Notes under the pieces: model-generated
What the model was told of the DNA's origin: nothing
Databases searched by the model: none
The model's input: only the letters and a program-made list of their open reading frames with translations
NCBI GenBank assembly: GCA_015179045.1
Contig: WHUZ01000134.1
Coordinates: 1-64,000, forward strand
Length of the DNA: 64,000 nucleotides
DNA from: Kalaharituber pfeilii
Taxonomy: Eukaryota; Ascomycota; Pezizomycetes; Pezizales; Pezizaceae
Direction: 5' to 3'
Shown here: positions 42,266 to 53,632 of the stretch, one piece after another
Position numbering within the stretch: the stretch's first letter is position 1
Layout of the letters: every line of letters begins with the position of its first letter
Made by a program: the position numbers and the translations under genes

Positions 42266-44141
42266 ATGGCAAGCTTCCAGCACCCAACGCTCAATGCAAC
42301 CTTTCAGGGCCTTAGCGTCGTTTCGCAAGACTCGGGGCCCCAACCCACCCTCGCCCAATTCCGCGGCATCAAATTCGCGAAGGTCCCTGCCCGCTTTACG
42401 TACGCTGAACCCGTAGATGACTGGTCAGGCTCCATACTCGACTGCACCAAGTTTGGTCCACTGTGCCCGCAGCCCCGCTTCGACCTCAGTCAGCTTGTAG
42501 GATTGCCATTAAGCGATGAGCCAAAGGAGGAACATGATGAGTTTCAGTGCCTGAGATTGAATGTCACTCTGCCGAAGGACGTGCTGGAGGGGAAATGTGG
42601 GAAGGTCCCAGTGATGGTGTGGATTCATGGAGGGGGCTTTATGGCGACGTTTGGGTCGGCGCATACGAGACATGGAGGTGAGTACTAGCATGGTCCTGCT
42701 TTTTTACCTCTACTCAATGCTCGTAATCTCTCTCGCAATAGACGCTACAAGATTTGTCTCCCACTCTGTTGCCCTCGGCAAGCCCATAATCCTCGTCTCC
42801 ATCAACTACCGCGTTAATATCTTCGGGTTCAGCCACTTTAGAGCCACTTCCACCCGCAAAGCTGTCGTGAACCTCGGGATGCACGACCAGAAACTCGCCT
42901 TGCGCTGGGTGAAGCGGAACATTGCTGCCTTCAACGGAGATGTGGATAACATTACTGTGTTTGGAGAATCTGCGGGGGCGATTTCCATCCATACACACCT
43001 CCAGTGGCCATATTCGCCTGTGCAGGCTCATAGCAGCGGTGAAAAAGTTGAGCCGCTGTTCACAAGGGCGATTTTACAGTCCGGATCGTTGTACACGCTT
43101 GAGCCATTGCCTCGGGCGATGGGAGAGATGTTCACAGGCATGATATCAGAGGCTGCAGGCGTGCCATATGGGTCTGACGATGTGGTGGAGAGGCTCAGAG
43201 AGGTACCCGCCGAAAAGCTTGTAGAACTGATCGAGGAGTTGGGAATTACAGGTTTCTTCCCAAGCGATGATAGTGATGATTTGGAGATTGCAACGGTGTA
43301 TCCAAAGGGTAAGGTGAACTGGGAGAATCAAGATTATGGAGGATGGCTAAAGGCGCTGATGATGGGCGACTGTGACAACGAGGTAAGTACAAGCTCGCTT
43401 CTTCTACAAAACAGCTGCTAAGAAAGATATGACGGTGCATAGGGAGCCCTGTTGATTAAGTCCGCCAATACCTACGATTACACCAGCCTTGCCCAGCTCT
43501 TCCTCGCAGCCGCTCCCGGATTGGGCAGCGACGAAGTACCCCGTCGCCTCATGAAAATCTACAACATCGCTTCCGACACCAATCTAGATTGTTCCATCTC
43601 CGTCGACACTCTCAATGCACAGTCCCGTCTCGGCGCCATAGCGTTCCTTGGTGATGCCAGGCTCGGAGCCTGCCACCACTTTCTGGCCCGGTCGTTGCGA
43701 AACGCACCGTCAAAGATGCCCGTGTACGAGTATGTCTTTGACGAGCCGTCGCCATTTAGAGATGGCATCCCGGAGTTTGTGAGGAACACATCGTTCCATA
43801 CTACTGACCTCTTGCATTTGTTTCAGGGATTTGGCAAGAGGGAACAATATCCCGTAGGTAAAATCCTACAAGAGAAGTGGATTAAGTTTGCACATGGTGA
43901 GGCGCCGTGGTCGGAAGATAGGGTGTTTGCGTTTGGGCCTGGGTTGGAGAGGACGGGGGAGTTGGGATCGGAAGAGGACGGAGGAAAGTTCTTGGACCAG
44001 ATTGCGGGAAGGAGGAGAGTGAAGGCATTTGAGCTGATGTTGGAGTTGGGGCGAGAGAAGTTGGTTGCGGTGATGAGAAATGTGATTGCGGTGAAGACGG
44101 GTATGGGAATAACATTTGATAGGGAGTTCCAGTTGGTGTAA
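42266..44141 (+). CDS. Type-B carboxylesterase, three exons
   Basis: Exons 42266-42677, 42742-43382 and 43443-44141 join through two GT-AG introns (64 and 60 bp) into 1752 nt, 583 aa. The family features are in order: oxyanion hole HGGGF (121-125), NYRVNIFGF (159-167), N-LG--DQ--AL-WV--NI (181-198), the nucleophile elbow GESAGA with Ser214, and a catalytic-His context SFHTTDLLHLF with His470. There is no signal peptide, so the enzyme is probably intracellular. These alpha/beta-hydrolases cleave carboxylic esters; the substrate is unknown. The ATG at 42266 is the first in the frame. It lies about 1 kb downstream of the FAD oxidoreductase on the same strand, with no sign of joint function. Confidence 0.92.
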
Positions 44142-44336
44142 AGGAGGTGGAAATAATGCGATAGGAAGCAGTAACAGTTGTTGTGGTCGCGAAGTCTTAG
44201 GGCTCTATTGGGAGACGAGTGAAAGGAGCTCATGGTATTGATGCTACGGAAGCTTCACAGCTACACTAGGTAGTTAGAACATGAAATGTATATGGAGGAG
44301 AGGCCGACAACATGTTCAATGTTTAGCACTATAGTT

Positions 44337-44421
44337 GATATAAATGGGGTGCCCTGGCATGGCGGACAGCTGCAAGCGGGGTTACGTAATATTAAGGGGA
44401 AAAAATAAAGATATAAACGGG
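44337..44421 (+). mobile_element. Family B micro-insertion
   Basis: The terminus CATGGCGGACAGCTGCAAGC followed by GGGGTTACGTAATATT and an A-rich linker is flanked by GATATAAATGGG (44337-44348) and GATATAAACGGG (44410-44421). Sequence beyond the right repeat (ATAAATGC-GAGAGAAGC-TGTAC) resembles the 233-bp repeat at 56.5/59.5 kb. The direct repeat might therefore be fortuitous and the copy might belong to a longer element. Confidence 0.65.
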
Positions 44422-44556
44422 ATAAATGCCGAGAGAAGCATGTACAGTATAGCTGAGTGCCTTCAAAAGCCGCTTGGCTTCAGAGTCAGCTTGCTGATGG
44501 TGAAGCTTTCGCGTTTCTTTGTTAATGGTCTCGGTCACGTGATAGTTGACCAGGCG

Positions 44557-44565
44557 GTCTAGATC

Positions 44566-44606
<41 letters not shown>

Positions 44607-44635
44607 CATTACTCGCGTGCCGTCTAGATCTGTAT
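44557..44635 (-). mobile_element. Family A micro-insertion with perfect 14-bp TSD
   Basis: GTCTAGATCTGTAT occurs at 44557-44570 and 44622-44635 without mismatch. Between them is a 51-bp insert whose minus strand reads GGCACGCGAGTAATGATATT followed by about 30 A. Confidence 0.92.
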
Positions 44636-45444
44636 GATACTATACCAACTAAAAAGGTTTCTAGTGTTTCTTTGTCTGGGGCGCAATGAAGCCTGAAATA
44701 ATTGAAGCCTTCTTGACCTGAAGTACATGGCCCGACTTGCGGACATGGCCAGGATCACCGATGCTGATACTTCTAGAGTGCATCTAAGAATGCTCATTGT
44801 CCAAGTTCGTGAAAACGCCTCTTCCGTATCGTAGTCTCATGCTCGTATCAGTGTGCTGCGGTGAATAGATTTTAGGTGTTTTCATCGTTGGCTCTTCCCC
44901 CTGATTAGAGCTAATCAACTAAACAAGATATTAGAACTCTCTCTCAGAGTAAGAGAGATCAATTTCGAACAAAAATGCCCCTCAGGTTTACGGGGGGTGG
45001 GGGTCATTGGTGCATAAATATCCTCTATTTTGCCCCACTCGTTTATCCCGTGTCTTTTCAATCTGGTCGAAAAAGATCAGCCATTGTTTACGCAACGATT
45101 TCACTTGCTTTTCTATCCAGAAGGAGCAAATAGACTTGCAGCACACACAAAATATACCTCCCTGAAGTTCATACGAGCAATAGGCCTGCGTGCCGGCACG
45201 TTTCGTTCCCTGATCGGTTACTCTTTCTGTTTCTTTTGCAGAGGTAGCCTGCAGTGGTAGCCTGGGTCCTATAAGCAGATACAGCATAAACGTTAGAATT
45301 GAGACACATCCCGGCAGTAACAATTTTTGAAAACGACACTGACATACCTAGCTCAAAGTTCTTACTTACATATCAGTTGTGTACATCGTGTATACTCACA
45401 ACGTATCGTTACTCAAACATCAGACAGTACATTACCCTGACCAA
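44636..45444. other. Upstream region of the 544-aa gene
   Basis: No gene or RNA recognised. Confidence 0.5.
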
Positions 45445-47079
45445 ATGGCTTCCCCAACAACCCTTCAATACCACGCTGCTGCCCTTAAACGGCACCAACA
45501 GGACTCCAGAGGACATGGCTCCTACAACTATCATAGCCATGCGCGGGGGGCGGTACGGCAGCAGTCGCTACAGCAGCTGGAGGTCCGGACCCAGCCCGTA
45601 GCACCCCGGATGTCCAAGATGGACCCGTTCTTCAGCCAGGCCAGCTCAAGGCCCACCAGGTCCGAGTGTCAAGCGAATACAGTCACTGGAGGCGCTTTAA
45701 CGAATGTTAGTAACATCAATATGTCTAGTGCAAAACCAGTTGTTCTGGCACAGTCGTACAGTGAGTCCGGATATAGAGCCCTCCAGTCGATCCCAGCACC
45801 TCAGCAACAGCGGCCCCAAGCATACGAGGTATACGACAAGGAGCCGAGTCGACCACGAAGACTCTTTTGTTGTCTACCGCGACGGCGACCAAAATCCGAC
45901 TTGACATCTCTAGATCCCTCGTCTGCGCCGCGACCAGCTCTGAAAAGCATTAGGAGAATCGATGTGCAGGCAGCTAATGCATCTAGGAATGTCCCAAGGG
46001 CCTATAGGGCTAGAATTAGCCTTTCCCCAGAAATTAGTAAAGATTCTAAGGAGGAATATCAAGGTAAGCCTGGAAAGCCTACGCATCACCGACTGCATCT
46101 GGGCGATAATGAGGAAGTGTCAGAGCTAAAACCAAATAATGCCTTGGGACCAATCCATGAGGTTGCGCCCTTGGTAATAATACGTAAGGAATCGAGAAGT
46201 GAATTCAACAGTCTCCATCCACTCACATGCCAGCAGAGACGTCAGCAGAACCAGTTAGATCACAGTGCGTGTGGAAACCCTTGCCCCAATCCTCTGATCT
46301 CGCGAACACGAACAGGTAGACGAGGGCTCCCTCTGGGCCAACTCACTAACCCCCGCCGGCCAGCACCAAATCAGACGCTCCTGGCCACTCTTACAGCTCG
46401 GGCAGAATCACGTCGATCTCCAAAGCGCATAGTAGCTGATGAAAAATCACAATGCGGGAGTTGTGAGTTCGATTTAGACACAAAATTGAGTGAGGAAGAT
46501 GTCATAAATAACCCATCCATGTCAGGTGAGAGGTCACCAACATCAGACTTTCACTCTGGGCTATCTCTCAAGGCAGATACCCCGCAACAACCAAGGGCGC
46601 ATTTCTCAGACGCAACATCCTCCGCAACTGCATCCTTCACTGAGGAAAGCCCTATCTCTGCAATTGTATATTTTCCGAAAAGCACCATAACCCCGCCCCA
46701 GCAAGATCTGCAACGACTAGAAAGTAGGGCCCGAAAGGCAAAACCACAAGTGGTAAAGTACATCCCAGGCTCACCGTCCCTTACTCATTTACAAGCTTGC
46801 TCCAGTATTGTTGGAAGTATAAGCGATTGTAGTGGTAGTTTCCGTGACAGCACATATACCACCTGCACAAAGAGCTCTGAATGTAAGCCGTCGTCAACGC
46901 TGAGTGCTCATATCTCTCTGGGAGACAATCTCCTGAAGGGCATGCGCCCGTTGTTGAATTTGGAGAAGTCAAGTGAAGACTCAGATGACGATATTTCCCC
47001 CACCACCAGTGTCCCAACACCATGGAGTGAAAATTGGAGTATTTATGATTTGTATTTGAGTATTAGTAGGGAGATGTAG
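45445..47079 (+). CDS. Orphan basic, Ser/Pro/Gln-rich protein
   Basis: Long uninterrupted frame of 544 aa from the ATG at 45445 to 47079. The N-terminal third is Gln/Ser/Arg-rich. Residues near 130-150 contain PRRLFCCLPRRRPKSDL, a double cysteine embedded in basic residues that could be palmitoylated and bind a membrane. The rest is low-complexity Ser/Thr/Pro with acidic patches (SSEDSDDD) and ends in NWSIYDLYLSISREM. No transmembrane helix, signal peptide or enzyme motif is visible. The length of the frame in ordinary-composition DNA argues for a real gene. Probably a largely disordered, lineage-specific regulatory or scaffold protein. Function unknown. Confidence 0.75.
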   Translation: MASPTTLQYHAAALKRHQQDSRGHGSYNYHSHARGAVRQQSLQQLEVRTQPVAPRMSKMDPFFSQASSRPTRSECQANTVTGGALTNVSNINMSSAKPVVLAQSYSESGYRALQSIPAPQQQRPQAYEVYDKEPSRPRRLFCCLPRRRPKSDLTSLDPSSAPRPALKSIRRIDVQAANASRNVPRAYRARISLSPEISKDSKEEYQGKPGKPTHHRLHLGDNEEVSELKPNNALGPIHEVAPLVIIRKESRSEFNSLHPLTCQQRRQQNQLDHSACGNPCPNPLISRTRTGRRGLPLGQLTNPRRPAPNQTLLATLTARAESRRSPKRIVADEKSQCGSCEFDLDTKLSEEDVINNPSMSGERSPTSDFHSGLSLKADTPQQPRAHFSDATSSATASFTEESPISAIVYFPKSTITPPQQDLQRLESRARKAKPQVVKYIPGSPSLTHLQACSSIVGSISDCSGSFRDSTYTTCTKSSECKPSSTLSAHISLGDNLLKGMRPLLNLEKSSEDSDDDISPTTSVPTPWSENWSIYDLYLSISREM

Positions 47080-47356
47080 TCGCTTTAGAGATATATTTTC
47101 TTGACTAAAATAATAATCTTTTCAATGCTAGGACAGAATTATCTCCTTGCGAGTTTGCTTCACCATGTGTCGATAATTTGTTTTTACCTGACAGGGGAAT
47201 CTTGGTGCATTGTCAGTTATCGAATGCCATACAGACCCGTATAACAATGGTCAGAGTAAAGATGAAGTTCGGGTGCCCAGGAAATATCTCCTTTGCCTGG
47301 CGACTTTTCTAACCGCCTAGCGCTGCTACACCGGCACAGATATGCCTTAAGTAGGG
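47080..47356. other. 3' flank of the 544-aa gene
   Basis: No feature recognised. Confidence 0.4.
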
Positions 47357-47428
47357 ACCAAGCAAGGTTTTTTTTCACGTAACCCCGCTTGCAGCTGTTC
47401 GCCATGGCAGGGCACACCAAGCAACGTT
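47357..47428 (-). mobile_element. Family B micro-insertion with TSD
   Basis: ACCAAGCAAGGTT (47357-47369) and ACCAAGCAACGTT (47416-47428) match at 12 of 13 positions. They flank a 46-bp insert whose minus strand reads TGCCCTGCCATGGCGAACAG, then CTGCAAGCGGGGTTACGTGA and an A run. Confidence 0.88.
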
Positions 47429-50400
47429 AACGAAGGTAAAGCACGAAGCGCATTCTCGTCTGCGCGTTACAGCGCCCATAGAGCTGGCCACTGCTACTAT
47501 AGAGCGCTAGATCAAGGAATTTACCGGATAGGACTAAAACAGTATGCGTCGTGACGAGAATCAACGCAACTTGGCCCTATCGTCAAGATGGCTAGAATGA
47601 CAATCAATGTTGCCGATGTGTATATTGGTTTAGTAGCGCTAGTACCGCAACGGGATGCTTATGTTGAAGTTGAATGTCAGGTTGTTGCCGCATGCTGGTG
47701 TGGCTTGCAGTATAGCGCTGGATGCCGAACTGGACAAACCTGCTCTGCGAACAAAGGTGTATTCGACAAAGCTGTCCCCTGGACAAAGAATCTGGACATA
47801 GCTTCCTCCTGACAAAGAGTATGCCTTTGTCCAGAGCACCACACCTTACAGGCATTGTTCACAGAGGACAATGCACTGCAGAGTTGACAACCTCATGCTA
47901 CGTTCATTTGCTATGTTACTATACCATGTTCTTATTTAGAGAGGGCAGATTGTCCATAGTCTTGAGGAAGAATTCAGAATCAAGTCGTTCATCAATTTAT
48001 TACCTTAAATTGCCCATGTAGTCTAAAATGCGCTTCACAACAAACGCATGTAAGCTTAAGCCTCGAATACCTAGTAGCAAGTGCCGAGATCTGGAAGCCT
48101 TACGTAGCTCACCATATTCCGGTTGTGTATTTGATTATGACTGAAGCATTGTCTGTTTCGTTTCATGTCGGATGACTTTGCATATGGCTGATACCTGCCC
48201 CAAAACTCAATGCATGTATTAAAGAATACCGGTGCCAATGGAAACAATACTATTGTCTGCCTGCCTCCGAGTATTTGTAAGTTCGTCAATACTCTCTTAT
48301 AACAGACATTATTTGCCCTTCCTGTTAGCCGCCAGGAATATAGGACGCTGACAACGGGGATATGCATAAACCCATGCACCCAGAGCCAAGCTCACCTACT
48401 TGCCGTATCGGTGAACAATGATGCACGGCGCATACAGCAAAGCGCTTTCTGCAACAAAGTGATTATGTGTTTCTTTTGCAGGGTTCAGTATGTCGCTATC
48501 GAACCGCGAACCGCGGGATGCCTGCTTCCGGATACCAACCCTACAGTATCAGGACAATACTATCGTCTTTATGATCACCCATAACTGGGTATGGTGTAAC
48601 GTCAACACTCGTGCTACAAGTACTGCTACTGCATGAGCATGAGTAAAACGGTTTCCGCTCAGACGGAGAGTTCAAATCATTTTTATAAACTGTAGGGTGG
48701 CATTGCGCGGGGCACAATGAGGCATACAAGGTCAAGCAGGTAGATCATGACGCCAAACAACATGTGTTTTCAGTCTGTGTAACGTTAGATTCTGTTGGCA
48801 GCTTCGCTCCATAACCTCGCACGATTTCGGTACTCTACACTTGAAATTACAGGAATGAGTTGTTTTGTTCTAAATTCGGGTTTGACAACCGGACACAAAT
48901 GTCTTACGCTGGTCCACAACATGTTAGACCTAAATCCAGTGCTTCCAACAATGAAGGGCTGTGCCATGTTCAAAATTGTAAATTTAAAGAAAAATGGGAA
49001 TTTCAAACTGTAACAGCGAGAATTCACAATTTGCATTGTGGATAAGGTTGTTGACCCTGATTTCCACACAGCGGTGATGCGAATTGTAGGACTCAATGTC
49101 GTTGCAAGATGATCGGCAAAATGTGCTAAATATAAGATTGCCCTGAATTGAAGATACTGCCAAGATTTAGCCGCTAGTGGTGTTGAGGCATGCAATACCA
49201 TTTGCAAGTATCTGGATTGTATTGACAAACGAAAGAATTTTATGTGGGAGTTATATTGAAGGCATCGAGTACTTAACTTTAGTTGAACCAATCTTGTAGA
49301 AAGATATCAGTTGCCAAAATACCATCTGGAGTCAGTATATAGTAGACTTCATGAAGAAGCCCATGATACATTGTTCATCAGAGTTGTCCTCAGCCCCCAG
49401 GTACAACAATCTGGTCAATTCCAACCCTTCTAGAAACTGTCACCTAGATATTATATTACTATACTTCAAAAGATCAAAATATGCACTGAGATCCTATTTT
49501 TAAATCTGCATGAAATAAGATGGATGTGATATTGATATCTCCACTATAGCAAAATAGGGTTGGAAATGACCTTTTCCCAATCTAAAAATCATCAGAAGCC
49601 AGATTTCTTTTGATTGTAAGCCGATGATCCAAAGAGATTCAGAATTTTATGTTTGATGTTGAAACACAATCTTGATAAAGGGCCAATCCGGGTAGTAAAT
49701 GCGTTAGTAGTGTGGAAATCCTAGGTTTGCATCTAACTCTAAAACAAACTAAGCACAAACACATTTGGAAAGTGAAGTTGGATAGGCCAGAGTTTGATCT
49801 AGATCGGACGAAGGTCATTCGTTTGTTCTGTTGATGAAAAATTGCATTTCAGCAAAAAACGGAAGCTGGCAGAATTTTCCTTGAGGATCCGCTGAGGCAA
49901 ATGGCTCAAGTATTTCGGCGCTCGCAAACAAAATTGGCGGCTGAGATACTGGCAACAAAACATCTCATCTGAATGCCACCTATATCCCAAAACGTGGATA
50001 TACTCCAAACGGATCGGCCACAATGAAGGAACAGATGTGCGACTCTAACTTGAGAGCCTTTCTTGCCATGTTCGGAAGCTCCCAAGAAAGAAGACTCACT
50101 CGGCTGCGCGGCGCCGAAGGGCAGGGTACAAGTGGTGTCGCGCGAGTTTCAGCGTTCAGCACCAGGGCTCTTTGTCGCTCTGGTGAGTGCGTGCTGAGAA
50201 TCGCGTTGTGAAACAGATGTCAAATAGCGGGGATGGCGCGTGGCGTCCAATTGCCGGGCCGAGTCTCTCCAAGGCCTCGTCGAGGGGCCGTGCAACCAGC
50301 TCGAGGCCGATGCGGCCAGAGCACTGTACTAGTACAGTACAAGTACATCTCCCTCGAGAGGCCGTTCGCAGCTCGGCTCGACAAGCCCACGTCTCGGCGT

Positions 50401-51023
50401 TGCCTCGGAGCGTCTGCCCTCGCTGCCTCGAGTTCCCCGCGGAGCGGATGCGTCAGCAGGGCCTGCCCGCCCCTTACCCCCAGCTTGCATCCGCCTGCCT
50501 GGTGCTGGGAGCAACACTCTGTGAAGCTCGGTCCTTCCAGGGTCGCTGAGCATACATATCTCCAAACGCCAGCGAGGCTGGCGCTGTATACCCCACATTT
50601 TGCTACATGCTATGATATTGCGTGCTGTTTCTGGCCATTTGCCCTTTGTTGCAAGCCTTATGATACTCCAGCCGCACACATCGGCTATCACCATTCAATT
50701 TTGGCGCGATAGAATTTAGTGGGACGGAGGTCAGAGGAGAGCGCAGAAATTGTTCAGTGTTTAACATTGCAGGTACGGTACAGCCGATGCTGCCTGTCGC
50801 CCGCCGGCGACAGGTGGACTCAAGAAAATGTCAGCGAACGCCCGGGCCACTCACTGCGAGCGTCGAGCGAAACCGCCGTGGCACGAAACGCACGCCCAAA
50901 TCTCCTTCCGGCGTATCGGAACTGCTGATCCTCAGATGGGTCAGGGGCAGGGGCCAGGATGCGTCTCAGCAGCTAACCCGACACTAGCACATGGGCGTGT
51001 TTCAGGAGCGGTGTCCTGGTCCT
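47429..51023. other. Long stretch without a convincing gene
   Basis: Open frames such as the minus-strand 49291-48785 (168 codons, no ATG at its start) and several overlapping frames in a GC-rich patch at 50100-50700 were examined. They show no family motif, signal peptide or consistent splicing. No RNA gene was found. Confidence 0.4.
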
Positions 51024-51068
51024 CCTGGCTCCCCTGGCTCCCCTGGCTCCCCTGGCTGTCCTGGCAGC
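51024..51068. repeat. 9-bp tandem repeat CCTGGCTCC
   Basis: Five copies, the last two diverged. In one frame they read as collagen-like Gly-Ser-Pro triplets, but the surrounding frame is short. Confidence 0.9.
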
Positions 51069-51781
51069 CTCTGGCGCATGTCAGTGGTACGTGATGCTCT
51101 CCTCCGACATGATGGAGCCGTTGCCCAGGGTCTCAACGGCTCGCAGCAATCAAAGAGGCTGCCCAATCAACAAACATTCTTGTTCCTCAGCAGCGATAAT
51201 CCGGCACTGACATGCCCCCATCATACCCCAGGCAACAATGCCCGAGCTTACTCCAGGCTCCTCACGGGTCGCCGCTCATAGGCGCACAAGCCCGATAGAC
51301 CATCAATGGAGCCTCCGTCCGGTGGTGAACCTGGCGCCATCTCCGGAGTATAGTGGAAGCTGCTGGTTGCCGTCATGTCAAATCTCCCCTCCCCCCTGCT
51401 TGGGCGCATACCTACTCAGGTCTCGTTTCCCCATGCGCAGTCAAACAAGCTTTGGTACGGGTCCAAGTGACCCACAACACCTGCATAAAGATATATAGCT
51501 GTCCCACCTCCCCTTCTTCGAAGACTCTTCATCACACAGCAGCTTGGTCTTGCTACATCCCTCCCCGCACCTTTCTTTCAATCATTCTCTCGTTTGAAGC
51601 CCAATCCTACGCTTGACGCGAGGACGGGCCATCCTTTGTGGATTTTCCAAAACACCATTTGCATCGTTCACGACATTCTTTTGCATCAAGTCCGCCACAG
51701 TATTATTCAGTCTCTTGACCAGTTTTTCGTTGTTTCTCGTCACCCATTCAAACAAATACCCATTCACAAAGATAGTTCACC
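51069..51781 (+). promoter_or_regulatory. Promoter/leader region of the subtilase gene
   Basis: A TATA-like GATATATAG at about 51490 is followed by a CT-rich leader up to the CACCATG start at 51782. Confidence 0.45.
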
Positions 51782-53226
51782 ATGCGGTTCTCGACAACAA
51801 CTATTCTTTCTCTTTTCTCTTTCGTCATTGCAGTTTCTGCCCATGATGCAGTTACAGGAAACAAGACTGACTCGCATCTCCCTCACGACGATGACATGAT
51901 GGACGAGACGCCGGGCTCCGGAGGGGACTATGTTGTCATTGTCGATGATGACGACCCAAGGTCCATTCCAGAGTTAATTGAGGAGCTTGGAGGCAGTATG
52001 GATACTGTCAAGTATACCTACAACAACACATTGTTTAAGGGTTTTGCTGCAAACATGTCAAGTCACTGTGCTGGGAGGCTCAGCATCATGAGCGGAATCA
52101 AGGAATATGAGCGGACTGTCCAGTTCCAGTCAACAGCTGTACAATCAAATGCACCATGGGGGCTGGAAAGAGTAAGCAAGCGTGGAGCAGTGAATTCAGA
52201 AGGAAAGTTGGAAACTGGACGAGAATTCACGTATACCTTTGACGACAACCCAGGTGAAGGTGTAGACATTTACATCCTTGACACTGGTGTGCAGTATGTT
52301 CCCTGCTTCATTAGAATGGATGCGAATTTGTATGCTAACATACTTTACCTCGCAGAGTTGACCACGTCGACTTCGGCGGACGCGCAACATTTGGATGGGC
52401 TTTTGATGACAGGCCTGTCGATGAGAACGGACATGGCACCCACTGTGCCGGCACTGCAGCTTCTACCAACTTTGGCGTTGCAAAGGGCGCAAACATCATT
52501 GCTGTCAAGGTCCTCGGCGGTGACGGACGAGGAGGCAATGATGCCATCTTAGGAGGAATCGACTTCGTCGCTCAGCAACACGCTGCCCGCAAGGATCAAC
52601 CTGGCTTCAAGGGGTCAATTATCAGCATGTCTCTCGGCTCAGAGGTGAGGTCTCCAGCTCTCGACAACGCAGTTGCTGCCGCTGCTCTCGAGGGTATCCA
52701 CGTCTCCGTCGCTTCTGGAAACGCTGGGTCTGATGCCTGTGGCTCCTCCCCTGGATTCGCCTCCTCTCAGAGCAGTGTCATCTCTGTCGGAGCCATCGAC
52801 ATCAATGACCAACGTGCCGACTTCAGCAACTTTGGCGCCTGTGTCACCACCTACGCTCCCGGTTTCCGCATTTTGTCCACCTTCATCGACCCCGAAAATC
52901 CCGGCACAGGCGGACCAAGGAACGTCATCAACGCCATCTCCGGTACCTCCATGGCCTGCCCACACGTCACTGGTCTTATCGCCTACTACCTCAACAAGTT
53001 CCCCGAACTTGCTACAGACCCTGCTGGAATGAAGAATCTCATCGTCTCTGCTAGTGAGCCGGTCGCTAATCTCGCAAACATCCGGAACGACCCTGCTATT
53101 GTCGTCACTAACTTGGGTCAGCTCCGCTCAAACCAGCAAGCCAACACTCCGGTCGTGTCAAACCCTAGCTCCCGTCGCCGTCTTAGGGGCAATGCCCGCA
53201 ACCGTCGTGCCACCCAGAAGCAGTAA
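51782..53226 (+). CDS. Secreted subtilisin-like serine protease (S8)
   Basis: Exons 51782-52293 and 52356-53226 join across a 62-bp GT-AG intron with GCTAAC branch point (1383 nt, 460 aa). A signal peptide spans about residues 1-20 (TTTILSLFSFVIAVSA). An inhibitor-I9 propeptide follows at about 49-118. The S8 domain begins near APWGLERVS (124-132). Catalytic residues are Asp167 (DTG), His197 (GHGTHCAG) and Ser369 (GTSMACPH), with oxyanion Asn293 (SGNAG). Fungal proteinase K-like enzymes of this type are secreted broad-specificity endopeptidases for nutrient protein, or host protein in pathogens. The last 20 residues are very basic (SSRRRLRGNARNRR), an unusual extension beyond the usual end of the fold. 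The propeptide is preceded by an acidic HDDDMMDE stretch. Confidence 0.95.
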
Positions 53227-53594
53227 ACGTAGACGCCAGAGAGCATTGGGCATCGAATAACAATACTACATATACCACGTCAAGAACATTTAACTGAAAA
53301 ATATAACACTATTCCCTACTAGTGTTCTCGTGTCAGTTTCCACTAGCTACTTTTGAGTTGTTTATGTTGTTCGATTACCTATTTCAAGTAACTACCTGTA
53401 ACATACACATGTGACGCGGTTTGCTTTGATTTGAGTTGTCGGGAGAAAAGGAGATATATCCTATATCCGTAGAACAGGACGGGGGGCTGGCCTTTTCTGA
53501 TTTGGCTTTTCATTTTTGGCGGGGTGAATACTCTTTCTTTTTACATTTGCATGACTTTTCTCTTCTTCTTTCTTGCAACCATTTTATCACCTTT
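53227..53594. other. 3' flank of the protease gene
   Basis: No feature recognised. Confidence 0.5.
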
Positions 53595-53632
53595 GTTTAT
53601 TTTTATTTTTATTTTTATTTTTATTTTTTTCT
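53595..53632. repeat. TTTTTA microsatellite
   Basis: About six tandem copies of TTTTTA/TTTTAT in a pyrimidine-rich stretch. Confidence 0.9.

Noticed and set aside
48785..49291. 168-codon minus-strand frame in AT-rich DNA
   Set aside because: It lacks an ATG at its start, shows no motif, signal peptide or splice-extended continuation, and its composition looks like non-coding DNA.
50187..50712. Overlapping 120-160-codon frames in a GC-rich patch
   Set aside because: Three frames are open at once because of base composition. None shows a domain or splice-consistent structure.
51024..51068. Collagen-like Gly-Ser-Pro repeat peptide
   Set aside because: It is only five 9-bp units inside a short frame with no signal peptide or extended collagen repeat.
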